Positions 24,463-33,843 are shown, numbered from the stretch's first letter. The stretch: 64,000 nucleotides of DNA from Streptomyces umbrinus (GCF_030817415.1 NZ_JAUSZI010000002.1:10205501-10269500); one strand, 5' to 3'. Notes: generated from the sequence alone by a model not told the origin. A program made the numbers and translations.

Positions 24463-24548
24463 GGCGAGGTCGGCCTTTATGTTGGCGCTTCAGGCTGTCT
24501 CATCGATCATGCGATCACGTTGCCGTAGCCGCACTCTCAGGGGGCCAT

Positions 24549-25166
24549 GTGCCAAGCGCCGATCCGTTAATGTCCGCTGACCGCACGGACGTCCAGCCCG
24601 ACATCATCAGCCCCCGCGGAAGACCGGAGGCTGTTGTCCAACTGCACCGGACCTCGCCTTCACGGATCGCCCAAGGCTTGAACGTCGATGCGCTGGCGGT
24701 CCTGGAGCGGGCCGGCGCAAGCGAGGGGAAGTGCTTCGCTCTCGGCGCGGATTGGGCGTACGACCTCCACCCGAACCGGTTCGGCCGCGAGCTCGACAGC
24801 TGGGGCGTCCGATCTGACAACGGCCACGAGAATTACATGCGGGATGTCATGCTGTACGGCCGGTTCGTCCATGAGTCCCGGGGGCTCTCCCCGCCCGTGC
24901 TGGTCTCCGGACTTCAGCCTCGGGACTTCTCGGTCGGCTCGAACCGCCACTTGCGGTGTGCCGCCAGCAGCTTCTCCCGCTGGTTAGGCTTCGCATCGCG
25001 TAGCACCATGCGCAACGTGATCAAGTCGCGGAGCTCGCGGACCAGTCCCAACGTCTTCGACTGCGCCTTGCGCCGCCGCACCACAAGCACTCCTACCAGC
25101 AGAGCGGGGGCGCTGACCAACGCCAGTTCGATGCTCATCTCCGGTACTCCTCCGTGTTCATCGTGA
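24549..25166 (+). CDS. Hypothetical protein, 3' part overlapping an opposite-strand gene
   Basis: The frame shows good coding character (G/C third positions) from the ATG at 24549 to about 24930, including FALGADWAYDLHPNRFGREL and NGHENYMRDVMLYGRF. I do not recognise a family. The remaining part is antisense to the small membrane gene at 24914-25138 and looks non-coding, so the true 3' end may have been lost. It is either a degraded gene or an unknown protein with a chance extension. Confidence 0.35.
   Translation: MPSADPLMSADRTDVQPDIISPRGRPEAVVQLHRTSPSRIAQGLNVDALAVLERAGASEGKCFALGADWAYDLHPNRFGRELDSWGVRSDNGHENYMRDVMLYGRFVHESRGLSPPVLVSGLQPRDFSVGSNRHLRCAASSFSRWLGFASRSTMRNVIKSRSSRTSPNVFDCALRRRTTSTPTSRAGALTNASSMLISGTPPCSS
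24914..25138 (-). CDS. Small membrane protein divergent from the NACHT gene
   Basis: A 74-aa protein: one N-terminal hydrophobic segment (LALVSAPALLVGVLVV, residues 5-20), then a basic cytoplasmic tail with likely helix (RRRKAQSKTLGLVRELRDLI). The ATG is preceded by GGAGGAG. It is transcribed away from the HTH-NACHT gene, with 125 bp between the starts, so the two may share regulation. No family recognised. Confidence 0.6.
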   Translation of the reverse strand: MSIELALVSAPALLVGVLVVRRRKAQSKTLGLVRELRDLITLRMVLRDAKPNQREKLLAAHRKWRFEPTEKSRG

Positions 25167-25263
25167 CGATTCGGGCGACCGGCCGGTCTGGAACCACCTT
25201 CGCCTGGATGGGCGTTCATAGGGTTGATGTGAACGAGGATGAACGGCGGAGTCAGGAGGCTCA

Positions 25264-27228
25264 GTGACCAGTGCGGGGGACGGCGGCCCTGGGGATGTGC
25301 ACAAGGAGCTGGTCAGGCGAATCCGAAAGGCCATGACTGACCAGAAGATGAAGCAAGCCGAGCTCGCCAGGAAGGCGGAGATCTCCACTGGGGCTCTCAG
25401 TAATCTCCTGAACATGAAGTCCGTGCCGGAAGTCTCCACCCTCGAACTGCTGGCCGGCGCCCTGAACATCACCGGGAAGCTGCTGCAGGAACTGCTCCGG
25501 CTGCGGGAGCGGGCGGATGCGCGCACGCGCCGACTCGACGCCTACCTTGTCGCCGCCCGGCGTGCCGCCGATGAGCATCCCTACGCTGGCGTGGTCCCGG
25601 GCGCGGTGTTGCCGCTGGCCTCCGTCTACCAGCCCCAGCAGCTCCACCGCCTCGATGACGCCGAAGACCACCGTGACGGCACTCTGGTGTCAGCCAACGA
25701 CGCGGCATGGCTGTCCACCGACGATGTTCTGTCCGACGGGAAGACCTGCATCGTGCTCGCCGGGTCCGGCGGCGGCAAGTCCAGCCTTCTGCGCATGCAT
25801 CTCGCCACGAGCACCGAGCACTGGCTCCAGGGCGCAGGCGGGGACACTGTGCCGGTTCTGGTGCCTGCTGTCGCTCTTGCCAGCCAGCTGTCGCTGGCCC
25901 CCGCCCTCGCTGCGGCTGTCAGTGCAAACCTGGCGCCCTTCGGCCTTACCGAGGCATTGCCCCCGGAGTTCTTCGCCGCACCCCCTTATCCGGACGTATC
26001 GTGGCTGGTGCTGATCGATGGCCTGGACGAGATCATTAACCTCGCCGCCCGGCGCCGAGTGCTCAGCACGATCGCCTCTGTGCGCGGTGGCCCACAGACT
26101 GAGCTGTACCGGTTCGCAGTAGCGACCCGGCCCCTGCCCAGCGAGGATCTCGACGTCCTTGGCGAGGGCCTGCTCCGCTACGAAATGGAGCCCTTCAGCC
26201 CCGACGACCTACATCAGGTCATCTGTCGTTGGTTCCACGCGCTTGGGCGTTCCGATGCCGATCAGGAGGCTGTTCGGCTCTCCGCGGCTCTGGGCGACGC
26301 CCACCTGACCGACGTGGCTCGTACACCGCTCATGACTGCCATGCTCTGTCAGCTGCACGTCAAGGAATCCGGCGGGTCGCTGCCCCGCACCCGGGGCGAG
26401 ATCTACCATCAGTTCGTCAGCCTGCTGCACGCACATCAGCACGCCGCCGGCATCTCCGGCGTCGAGGCCCAAACTTGTGCGGCCCTGAAGCGCTGGGGAA
26501 TCGACGCCGTGTTCCGGGCCGAGCACACACTCAACGGTCTGCCGAAGCTCATCAGTTACCTCGCCGCCGAACTGTACGACGGGAACACTGAGCCAGCGCT
26601 CGACATCCTCACGGCCCATCCCGATGCCCGACCACCGGAGCGTCTCTCGGAGTACAACACGGAGGTCTGGAGAGACTTCCTCGCCGAGGCTCTACGGCGC
26701 AGCGGTCTGCTTACTCTCCGCGGAACTGAGCTCGTCTTCCTGCACCAGAGCTTCCTGGAGTACTTCGCTGCATGCCACGCCACTCGCGACCAGGAGACAC
26801 TCGCCAACACGATCAGCACCCGGCTGAGGCTGGAAGTGGTGAAATGGCCCCCTGAGCGAGGACCCGGCATCGGGGACGCTCCTGAGCGAGGGCACATGGC
26901 CTGGGTGCCGCCCCCGTTCCAATCGTCCTACCTTGGCTTTCTCATCGAGCGCGCGTACAAGGACCCCGGTATGAACCGGCTGCTCATGCGCTGGGCCACC
27001 GACGCCCTCGACGGCTGCGAGTTCATCGCCCGGCAAGTGCATCTGCGAACACGACTCCCCGTCGGCGTTGCCGATGCTGCGGCCAGCACACTCGATACCC
27101 TGGCCCGCGACACCCTCTTCGAGCATCACAACCGCATCCGGGCAGTTGGTTCCCTGGTGGAACTCGGCAGCCAACGCGCGCAGGATCTTCTCTACGACCT
27201 GGGACTCGGCACGAGCTTCAATGTGTGA
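25264..27228 (+). pseudogene. HTH-NACHT STAND ATPase, 5' part of a gene split by an IS
   Basis: 654 codons survive, starting from a GTG after AGGAGG. The order is an XRE-type HTH (KAMTDQKMKQAELARKAEIS, then TGALSNLLN, residues 25-60); NACHT ATPase with Walker A AGSGGGKSSLL (about 165-176) and Walker B VLIDGLDEI (about 248-256); a winged-helix-like region ending FLHQSFLEYFAACHA; and helical repeats to the end. Proteins of this build are bacterial NACHT defence sensors or regulators. The last codon and stop belong to the inserted element: joining 27223 to 30468 restores an open frame of about 713 aa with a C-terminal HEAT-like repeat (SQRAQDLL before, SQRAVDLL after). The product here lacks about 60 residues. 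Confidence 0.85.
27219..27223. repeat. 5-bp target duplication CAATG (left)
   Basis: CAATG occurs directly outside the left end of the IS21-like element, and again at 30463-30467 directly outside the right end. Removing the element and one copy restores the NACHT reading frame exactly, which confirms the boundaries. Confidence 0.9.
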
Positions 27229-27333
27229 ACGATCGCGTAATTCCCCGGGGCTGAGTTCACGTAATTCCCCAGCCTCGGATGGTCGAGCGTCCTGTGGTGT
27301 CTGCGTTGTGGGTCGGTGCCGGGGATCTGGTTT

Positions 27334-27672
27334 TCAGCCCAGCTTGTCGCCAGCTGTGGCTGGTCGTGTGGTCCAGGCTCGGATGAGTTCAGCAGCCAGC
27401 CAGTGACCGCGAGAGTCGGCCTCGTCCGCCGGGAGGACACCGTTGGTGCTGCGGAGAGGATCTGCTCCGCGGGCCAGGAGGAACGCGGTCACGTCGATGT
27501 GCAAGGGCTCGCCGCTTTGTATGTGGCCGTCGATTTCGGTATCGATGGCGTGTCGCAGGAGGGTCCAGCCGTCGCCGTTGTCGTCCTCGATGTCGTAGCC
27601 GTCGTCGAGAAGGTCACGAAGCTTCGGCAGGTCTTCGTGTTCGACCGCGCTGTGGCCGGCTGACCAGGACAT
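27334..27672 (-). CDS. Ankyrin-repeat-like passenger protein within the IS
   Basis: A 111-aa protein with ankyrin-type repeats: AVEHEDLPKLRDLLDDGYDI, DGWTLLRHAI and HIDVTAFLLARGADPLRSTN followed by GVLPADEA. Ankyrin repeats mediate protein binding. The ATG follows GGAGGG. It lies 87 bp after istB on the same strand and inside the terminal repeats, so it moves with the element. IS21 elements normally carry only istA and istB, so this is a passenger of unknown use. Confidence 0.75.
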   Translation of the reverse strand: MSWSAGHSAVEHEDLPKLRDLLDDGYDIEDDNGDGWTLLRHAIDTEIDGHIQSGEPLHIDVTAFLLARGADPLRSTNGVLPADEADSRGHWLAAELIRAWTTRPATAGDKLG

Positions 27673-27759
27673 GGGTCCCTCCAGAAGTGCAGTGCTGGTG
27701 TGTTCGAAGCGTTTCACGCAGCCGCATCATCCGTCGGCCCGCCGGCGTCACGACAGCGG

Positions 27760-28533
27760 TTATTTGATCTTTGTGGAGTCCGACTTGCCGCTCGGCGTCT
27801 TGGGGCGCTTGTTGGGGCGGTAGCTGGGGCCGTTCATGATGACCTGGTGGCTGGTGTTGATGACCCGGTCGAGGAGGGACTCGGCGACGACGGGGTTGGG
27901 GAAGAGCGGATACCAGTCGCTGGGCGCCCGGTTGCTGGTGATGATCAGGGACCGGCCCTGCCGCTCGCTGACGAGTTCGTAGAGGTCGTCAGCGTGGGCC
28001 GCGGAGAGCTGGCGCATGGCGAAGTCGTCGAGGATGAGCACGTCGGGCCGGACGAGTTCGCGGATCCGTTTCTCCCAGGTGCGGTCCGCGTGGCCGCCGG
28101 CGAGTTCGGCGAGGATCCGGCTGGTCTTGGCGAAGCGGACGTGGGCACCCTGGCGGACGGCGAGGTGGCCCAGCGCCTGGGCGATATGCGTCTTGCCGAC
28201 CCCGACCGGGCCGAACAGGATGACGGACTCGCCCGCGTGGAGCCAGCGCAGGGCTCCCAGGTCTCGGATCTGGGCGGCGGGCAGTTTCGAGGAGGCGGTG
28301 AAGTCGAACTCCTCCAGGGTGACTTGCTGCTCGAACTTGGCGCGCTGGAGCCTGCGTTGGAAGGCGACGGTCTCGCGGCGGGTGATCTCGTCCTGGCAGA
28401 GGACCTGGAGGAAGTCGAGGTGGCCGAGTTCGCCGCCGTGGGCCTGGGCGAGGCGGGCGTCGAGGGTCTCCAACATCCCGGACAGCCGCAGGGACTTCAG
28501 TGACTCGCGCAGGGCGGTGTCCATCACGCTCAT
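27760..28533 (-). CDS. istB: IstB-like ATP-binding transposition helper
   Basis: A 257-aa AAA+ helper ATPase: Walker A VILFGPVGVGKTHIAQALGH (about residues 107-126), Walker B RPDVLILDDFAM, sensor-like SLIITSNRAPSDW. IstB loads and activates the IstA transposase at target DNA. The start overlaps the istA stop (ATGA), as in IS21 elements. Confidence 0.96.
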   Translation of the reverse strand: MSVMDTALRESLKSLRLSGMLETLDARLAQAHGGELGHLDFLQVLCQDEITRRETVAFQRRLQRAKFEQQVTLEEFDFTASSKLPAAQIRDLGALRWLHAGESVILFGPVGVGKTHIAQALGHLAVRQGAHVRFAKTSRILAELAGGHADRTWEKRIRELVRPDVLILDDFAMRQLSAAHADDLYELVSERQGRSLIITSNRAPSDWYPLFPNPVVAESLLDRVINTSHQVIMNGPSYRPNKRPKTPSGKSDSTKIK

Positions 28534-30149
28534 CGTGCTGCCACCTCGTCTTCGCCGTGGGCCTGGTCGTCGCGGGTGCCCTCCGGCGTGTCCGGGGGCG
28601 AAGCGGATCCGAAGAGCCCTTGCGGCCCGTGGAGGAAGGCCGCGGCGCCCGCGTCTCCGCTGGTCTCGGGCTCGGGATCGGTCTCGGTGCCGGCGACGAG
28701 GATGCCCTTGACGGTGCGGTAGGACGGGTCGCCGACCGTGATCGCTCTCGCGCAGGCGGCCTCCAGGCGTGTGTCGCCGTACTTCTTGCGCAGTCCGAGG
28801 ACCCCCTGGGCGGCGCGGAGCCGGTAGAGCGCGTTGACCTCCAGGAGCTGGTCGACGACCTCGCGGCAGGCGTCGCCGATCTCGGACGCCTGGGTGCGGC
28901 ACCAGACGGGCGTCTTCATCTGGAAGGCGATCTTCTCCGGCGGGTAGTCGCTCTTGTCGGTCCGTTTCCCCTGGTCAAGGGCGGCATGGGTCTTGACCAG
29001 GTTGCCGTCGAGGAAGACCTGCACCATCGTGGCGGTGGAGCGGACGTCGACCTTGCGGCCGATCAGTTTCCAGGGCACGGAGTAGAGGGTGCGGCCGACC
29101 TTGATGTGGATGTCCGGGCCGACGGTGGCCGTCGACCAGCGGGCCAGGGTGAACGGGGTGGGCGGCAGCGGCAGCAGGGCGGCGGCCTCGACGGCGCCGA
29201 ACACTGCCATCGGGGCCGCCCCGCCCAGCGGCCGGCACTGCCGGCGCCCGGCGACCTGCTGGCTCCAGGTGACGGCCTCGGTCTGCATGTGCTCGATCGA
29301 GGTGAACTCCCGCCCGCGCCAGAACGAGTCGCGGACATAGGGCATGGGTCGCTCCACCCTGGGCTTGTCCTTCGGCTTCAAGGCTCTCGCCGGATCCACC
29401 AACGCCCCGTAGTGGGTGGCGAGTTCGGCATACGCCTTGTTGATTTTGGGGTCGTAGAGGTCGGGCTTGTCGACGCCGGTCTTCAGGTTGTCGGGCACCA
29501 GCCGACGCGGGACGCCGTCGAAGTAGCGGAAGGCCGCGACGTGCGCCTCGGTCCACGCGTGCTGGTCCAGGTTCAGGACCGGGCGGACGAACATGTGCCG
29601 TGAACAGGGCAGCACCATCACGAACGCCCAGACGCGGTGCCGTTTGCCGGTGCGGGGGTTGGTCCACTGGCCCAGGAAGCCGTAGTCGATCTGGGCCTCC
29701 TCGCCCGGCTCGATGTCGTCGCGCAGGACGGTGACCTGCGAGCGGCTCACCTCGTCGGGCAGCGTGGCGTGCACCCAGCGGCGGAATGAGGAGATCGATA
29801 CCTTCAGTTTGTGCTCGTCCCGCAGCCGCTGGTGGATCGTGGAGACCGTCACCGTTCCGAGCAAGTCCTTGATGTAGTCGCGGTGTTGGTCGATGTCGGA
29901 CCAGGTGACCTGCCGCAGTCTCCTGTCGACGAGGCCGGGGAACCATCCCTCGATCAGCCCGGCCCAGTCGGCCTCGGTCATCGGCGGGCCGCCCGGGGTG
30001 ATCCCGGACGCCTCCGCTGGCGCCAGGTACTTCCTGACTGTCTTGCGGTCCACCCCCAGCGACGCGGCCAGCGCGCTCTTCGAGCGGCCCGCGTACCAGT
30101 GGACGTAGATCTCGGTGATGTCGACCACGACGAACGTTCTCCTTGCCAT
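28530..30149 (-). CDS. istA: IstA-like transposase (IS21 family)
   Basis: A 539-aa DDE transposase. The N-terminal HTH (SKSALAASLGVDRKTVRKYL) is followed by a catalytic core with Asp in EAQIDYGFLG, Asp in RRLVPDNLKTGV and Glu in KDKPRVERPM. A Mu-type C-terminal beta region (YSVPWKLIGRKVDVR) comes next. The frame is intact, so the element may be active. The ATG at 30149 is the longest start; the GTG at 30128 is better spaced from AAGGAGA. About 310 noncoding bp with the repeated end motif separate it from the right terminus. Confidence 0.96.
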   Translation of the reverse strand: MARRTFVVVDITEIYVHWYAGRSKSALAASLGVDRKTVRKYLAPAEASGITPGGPPMTEADWAGLIEGWFPGLVDRRLRQVTWSDIDQHRDYIKDLLGTVTVSTIHQRLRDEHKLKVSISSFRRWVHATLPDEVSRSQVTVLRDDIEPGEEAQIDYGFLGQWTNPRTGKRHRVWAFVMVLPCSRHMFVRPVLNLDQHAWTEAHVAAFRYFDGVPRRLVPDNLKTGVDKPDLYDPKINKAYAELATHYGALVDPARALKPKDKPRVERPMPYVRDSFWRGREFTSIEHMQTEAVTWSQQVAGRRQCRPLGGAAPMAVFGAVEAAALLPLPPTPFTLARWSTATVGPDIHIKVGRTLYSVPWKLIGRKVDVRSTATMVQVFLDGNLVKTHAALDQGKRTDKSDYPPEKIAFQMKTPVWCRTQASEIGDACREVVDQLLEVNALYRLRAAQGVLGLRKKYGDTRLEAACARAITVGDPSYRTVKGILVAGTETDPEPETSGDAGAAAFLHGPQGLFGSASPPDTPEGTRDDQAHGEDEVAAR

Positions 30150-30462
30150 CCGGGCTGCCCATCGGCCTGCCGAACCACGGGGCGAGGAACACAGGCAGCT
30201 CCGCGACGACCAGGTCCCTCGGTCCCGGACTCCGCGCTACCCATGGCCAATCAGGAGGAATCGGCACAGAACATGATGCAAAGATCAAACCGCCCCAGAT
30301 GGTGAAAATCGCCATCGATGCCGGATCATCGCAGAGGCCGGTCATGGCCTGCCGAGTGCACACCGACGGATTCGCCGTCCCCATGGGGAGCCGTGATCGC
30401 ACGGATGGGGAATTACGTGACGCTGATCATGTAGATCGTGGGGAATTACCTGACCGTCGACA

Positions 30463-30649
30463 CAATGCTCATATCCGCCTCTATCGCATAGCCGGAGGAC
30501 TTACAAAGATCCAGAGCCAGCGTGCTGTCGATCTCCTCACGGCCCTGGAAGAAGACCCCACCCTCGACGACGAGCACCGCCAGTTCGCCTACGTCCGGCT
30601 GTGCTGGTTGACCGGACGCGTGCCGGAACAGTTCACCGATGAGACGTAA
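30463..30649 (+). pseudogene. 3' part of the split NACHT gene, with right target duplication
   Basis: After the duplicate CAATG (30463-30467), codons starting with GCT at 30467 continue the NACHT frame for 60 residues to TAA. They begin AHIRLYRIAGG and contain SQRAVDLLTALEEDPTLDDE, a second copy of the helical repeat that ends the 5' part. There is no independent start or ribosome site, so this piece is probably not translated on its own. Confidence 0.85.
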
Positions 30650-30668
30650 CGCCGTCGCCCCCAACTGT

Positions 30669-30914
30669 CTAGGGCCTTCCCCCGGCCTCTCCGGGACGCG
30701 TTCGAAGCCGTTCTCCACGGAACGCGAGCCACGTGGTGAGGCATGCCGTAGCGCCCAGGCCCGCGACGGCCGTGGCCCCCACCCACACAGCGCTCCGCGC
30801 GTGCACCGCATAGACACCCATCCCGATCATCAGGAGGTAGAACTCCATAAGCAGGGTGAACGCGACCGCCTCCCTTGCGGTCCATCCCCCGGCGGCAGTC
30901 GGCAGATCCGTCAC
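30669..30914 (-). CDS. Small two-span membrane protein
   Basis: 81 aa from a GTG just after GGAGGG. There are two hydrophobic helices: EAVAFTLLMEFYLLMIGMGV and WVGATAVAGLGATACLTTWL. The C-terminus is Arg-rich and cytoplasmic. A longer frame from 31019 is open but would overlap the divergent gene start. Function unknown; it is convergent with the NACHT 3' remnant. Confidence 0.5.
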   Translation of the reverse strand: MTDLPTAAGGWTAREAVAFTLLMEFYLLMIGMGVYAVHARSAVWVGATAVAGLGATACLTTWLAFRGERLRTRPGEAGGRP

Positions 30915-31017
30915 AGGCCCTCCAGCAGCTTCCTCCCCCGATGGCATCCATGGGCGCCGGCCAGGGGGACAGGTCGTTTCGCACTCCCAGGCTGCCGGGC
31001 GTCCGTAGCCTGGCGCC

Positions 31018-31839
31018 ATGGACGTCTCTCTGAGAACACAGCCGCACTATCTGGAGGGTCTCTGGTCAGGGCTTTACGTCACTCCCACGTTCCATGACAA
31101 CACCGAGCGGGAATGGCGCAAGGACCAGCTCGTGCCGGTGGCGGGGGCCTTCTTCCCGCCCCGGTTTCGCCTCAACTTGGCTTCCCGGTATGGCTCGGAC
31201 ATCGATGTGTGCGCGGCCTTCCGGGTTGAGAACGGCACCTTCGCATCGCCCAACGGCATGCCCCTGCTGGGTGTGCCGTGCGCCGCAGACCACGGCCGAG
31301 CACTGGATGATCTGGTTGGGCCTCTCACACGAGCGCTTGTGATGGTCCCGAACTTGATCACGATCGCCGCCGACGGCAGGTGGACCTGGAAGCCCATTGG
31401 TTGGCAACCGACACCGCCAACCTCCCCGGATACGGTGGCCTACAGGCGTTGGGCGGAGCAGGTGAAGCTCCAGAAGGACATCTTCCCCTGGGTATATGCC
31501 GAGATTCAGCTCGATGGCCGTCTACGGCAGCGGATGAGCGAGCGCTGGCACAGCTACTTCCTTCCCCGCATCGAGGTGGTGGCCAGGGCCGTCGCGGAGG
31601 CTCAGCAGAAGGGCCACACTGTGACGGCTGGACTGCGGCAAGCCTGCTGTCTCCTCGAAACCGGAGAGAGTACAGCCCGCGCTCTGCTCGCACTGGCTCG
31701 CGAGATTGGGCTGCTGCCGTACGGTGAGGCGCCCGAGCCAGTGATCCCGTGGTGGATGTACGAGGAGAACACCGAGCGCGTCCTCGCCCTGGCACGGACG
31801 GGAAACCTGGTAGGCCGCCATGAGACACGTAGGCCTTGA
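31018..31839 (+). CDS. Hypothetical cytoplasmic protein
   Basis: A 273-aa protein of unknown family. Trp/Pro-rich N-terminal half (LWSGLYVTPTFHDNTEREWR; ADGRWTWKPIGWQPTPPTSP), then a helical C-terminal half (IEVVARAVAEAQQKGHTVTA). No signal peptide or membrane span. Coding character is good throughout. It is divergent from the small membrane gene and ends just before the ligase remnant. Confidence 0.65.
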   Translation: MDVSLRTQPHYLEGLWSGLYVTPTFHDNTEREWRKDQLVPVAGAFFPPRFRLNLASRYGSDIDVCAAFRVENGTFASPNGMPLLGVPCAADHGRALDDLVGPLTRALVMVPNLITIAADGRWTWKPIGWQPTPPTSPDTVAYRRWAEQVKLQKDIFPWVYAEIQLDGRLRQRMSERWHSYFLPRIEVVARAVAEAQQKGHTVTAGLRQACCLLETGESTARALLALAREIGLLPYGEAPEPVIPWWMYEENTERVLALARTGNLVGRHETRRP

Positions 31840-31865
31840 GACAGGTTGACAGACAACATAACGCC

Positions 31866-32190
31866 GTCCAGTGCCGTCGCGTCCGGCAGCTGCCCGGCGG
31901 CGGCTACCACTTCCGGGAAACCCGGCGCCATGTCGGTGCCCCGCCGGGAACGCAGCACCACCCGGTGATGGCGCTATCTGAATCTGGGTCTGGTCGACGG
32001 AGAATTGCGCCCGCCACCCCACTTCGGTTCCCCCGCCCACCCCGGTGGCAGATCAGGGCTGGCAGCGGAAGCGGCGAGCATCGGGTCCGGCAGCGTCCAC
32101 GTCACGGCCTTTGCCTTCCACCCAGGCCATGCGCCACCCGAGTGAGACGTGCACACCGCCCGTCGACGATGGGCTGCCGCCCCGACCACG
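31866..32190 (-). pseudogene. Remnant of an ATP-dependent DNA ligase
   Basis: Pieces of an N-terminal ligase adenylation domain can be read in shifting frames: DPMLAASAASPDLPPGWAGE and PKWGG (the catalytic-Lys motif, normally KWDG), GWRAQFSVDQTQI, then VVLRSRRGTDMAPGFPEVVA and QLPDATALDG. Shifts, an internal stop and loss of the rest show decay. With the adjacent Ku remnant this was probably a non-homologous end-joining locus. It fills the otherwise gene-free stretch 31840-32242. Confidence 0.7.
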
Positions 32191-32242
32191 GCTGGTCAGC
32201 GCGGGGCCGTCGCATCACCATCCACGCCCTCCCCACGGCGGA

Positions 32243-32635
32243 TCACGCGCTGCGTTGATGGCTTCGCCGCCGTCTTCCTGGCGCGGTGGTCTTCTTGGCG
32301 GCCGCCTTCTTCGCCGTCTTCTTGGCCGTGGTCTTCTTTTTCGCGGGCAGTTGGTGCACGTCGGCGTTGCCGTCCTCGCCGCAGGAGGCCCGCGCCTTCT
32401 TCACGGACGCCTCCAGCGCGGACATGAGGTCGACAACCTGCCCGGCCGGCGCCGCCGCTTCGGGAGCTGCGGGGAGTGCGTGCCCTTCCCTCTTGGCCTT
32501 GATGACCTCTGCGAGTGCGTCCGCGTAGTGGTCCACGAACTCGCTGCCTTCCAGGCTGTCGCGGGTCATGTGGTCGATGAGGGCCTGCGCGCCCTCGATG
32601 GAGCACCGACGTATGTCGGCATCCTGCGCCGACAA
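32243..32635 (-). pseudogene. C-terminal remnant of Ku
   Basis: 130 codons from the first available ATG. The Ku-like part begins near IEGAQALIDHMTRDSLEGSE and runs through FVDHYADALAEVIKAKREG and GQVVDLMSALEASVKKARAS, then a Lys-rich tail (AKKKTTAKKTAKKAAAKK) typical of Streptomyces Ku. The beta-barrel DNA-ring domain is missing, so it cannot encircle DNA ends. It neighbours a ligase remnant on the same strand. Confidence 0.8.
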
Positions 32636-32704
32636 AACGCCTGGACGTCACTTGAATTGTCGACATTGACTAAACGTCTTGGACGGCTCGGGAGATGTAT
32701 AGGT

Positions 32705-32923
32705 ATGAGAGAAGACATCGCAGGAGTCCCGTCCCCCGACGAAGCGTCGCAGGACGTGACGATCGAGGAGGTCCTGGCGCAGCTCGACCGCGTGGGCCGC
32801 AAGGCGCCCGGCGGCGAGTTCGACTTCGACGAGAAAGGACTGGCCAGGTTGCACGCATGGATGGAGGCCGAAGACCCTGCTGAGGGCGACAGCACCGGTC
32901 CAGGGGACCTGACCCCGGAGTGA
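32705..32923 (+). CDS. Small acidic hypothetical protein
   Basis: A 72-aa acidic protein (EDIAGVPSPDEASQDVTIEE; FDFDEKGLARLHAWMEAEDP). The upstream ribosome site is weak. I recognise no domain; the composition suggests a small partner or antitoxin-like protein, but nothing proves it. Confidence 0.45.
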   Translation: MREDIAGVPSPDEASQDVTIEEVLAQLDRVGRKAPGGEFDFDEKGLARLHAWMEAEDPAEGDSTGPGDLTPE

Positions 32924-33009
32924 CGCGCAGGCTGACGAGGTTTCACGGTCGGTGGTGGTAGTCCTGCGGCGGGTGGGGGCCCTGACCATGTGTCGGAGCC
33001 CCTTCGCCG

Positions 33010-33808
33010 ATGAAGCCATGGCTCTCCGGGAGGCATCCATTGAGTGCTTGGGAAACCAGGGCCGCCATCCTGGCGTATTCGCAGGCCGCTTCACATTCGT
33101 CGGTGCCCCTCGATCTCGTCCTCCGAGACCTCCACCGGGCCGAGGCGCTGGGGGCGCCCACGCGCGGCGTCGCGTACGGCGAGTCCCAGTCGGGAGGCTG
33201 GTGGACCACGTCGCTGATGAATCACTCCGGCGACCCGCACGACGTTGTGATCGGCGACGGCTGCCCCCAGCCCACCTCTTTACTCGAGGAGATGCCAGCC
33301 ACCGCGCGCTTCCTCGACTCGCTGGGGCTCAACTTCATGTACGTACGGCTGGCCCGCCTGGAGCCGCACTCCTATCTGTGGGAACACCGCGACTACGCGG
33401 AGCTGAGTGAGCGTGGCCGGCACCGTCTGCACGTCCCGCTCGTCACGAACGCGTCGGCCGTCCTGGTCACCGCGGGGGCCCGGGTCCACATGGGGGCGGG
33501 GTCTCTGTGGCGGCTGACGCCCTCGCAGGCGCACGGGGTGTGCAACTCCACGGGCCTGGACCGGCTCCACCTGATCGCGGACGTGTACGCAGACGACACC
33601 TATGGCGCCTTGGCCGCCCGCCCATACTTGCGCGATGGGGACGCGGCGGATCTGCCGGAGATGACGTCGGCCGACCGGGCCGGGCTACTGGAGCGGGCCG
33701 GAGGGCGGCGCGTACGACCTGATCGCCGAACTCCACGCGGGCCGCCGCGCGGACGCCGACGTAGGCCGCTGGCGGGCGGCGAAGGCGCACCTGCTCGCCC
33801 GCCCCTGA
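33010..33808 (+). CDS. Aspartyl/asparaginyl beta-hydroxylase-like protein with 3' frameshift
   Basis: The Asp/Asn hydroxylase fold (2-oxoglutarate/Fe type) is visible: LNFMYVRLARLEPHSYLWEH and RDYAEL give the HxD metal ligands, HRLHVPLVTN follows, and the distal His lies in HMGAGSLWRLTPSQAHGV. The open frame from 33010 continues to 33936, but after ERAGG (about 33,700) homology-like sequence moves +1 into AYDLIAELHAG and ends at TGA 33806-33808. I give the end of the shifted frame. One extra base near 33,700 would explain it, as mutation or sequencing error. Confidence 0.65.
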
Positions 33809-33843
33809 CCTCGCCCCGATCCCTTCACCCGAGAGGACACCGC

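Larger units (their letters stand above)
27224..30462. mobile_element. IS21-like element with an ankyrin passenger gene
   Basis: A 3239-bp element with imperfect terminal inverted repeats (TGTGAACGATCGCG at the left, TGTCGACGGTCAG at the right, each followed by GTAATTCCCC). The GTAATTCCCC block is repeated a second time inside each end (27261-27270; 30407-30416), the multi-repeat end structure typical of IS21 relatives. It encodes IstA and IstB in the usual overlapping order, plus a 111-aa ankyrin-like gene between istB and the left end. It is flanked by CAATG duplications and interrupts the NACHT gene. Confidence 0.92.

Noticed and set aside
25264-27228. Reading the NACHT gene as intact (654 aa)
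   Set aside because: Its last codon and stop lie in the IS end, and the frame continues exactly after the right target duplication.
32666-32700. TTGACT as a -35 box before the 32705 gene
   Set aside because: No acceptable -10 at 16-18 nt spacing.
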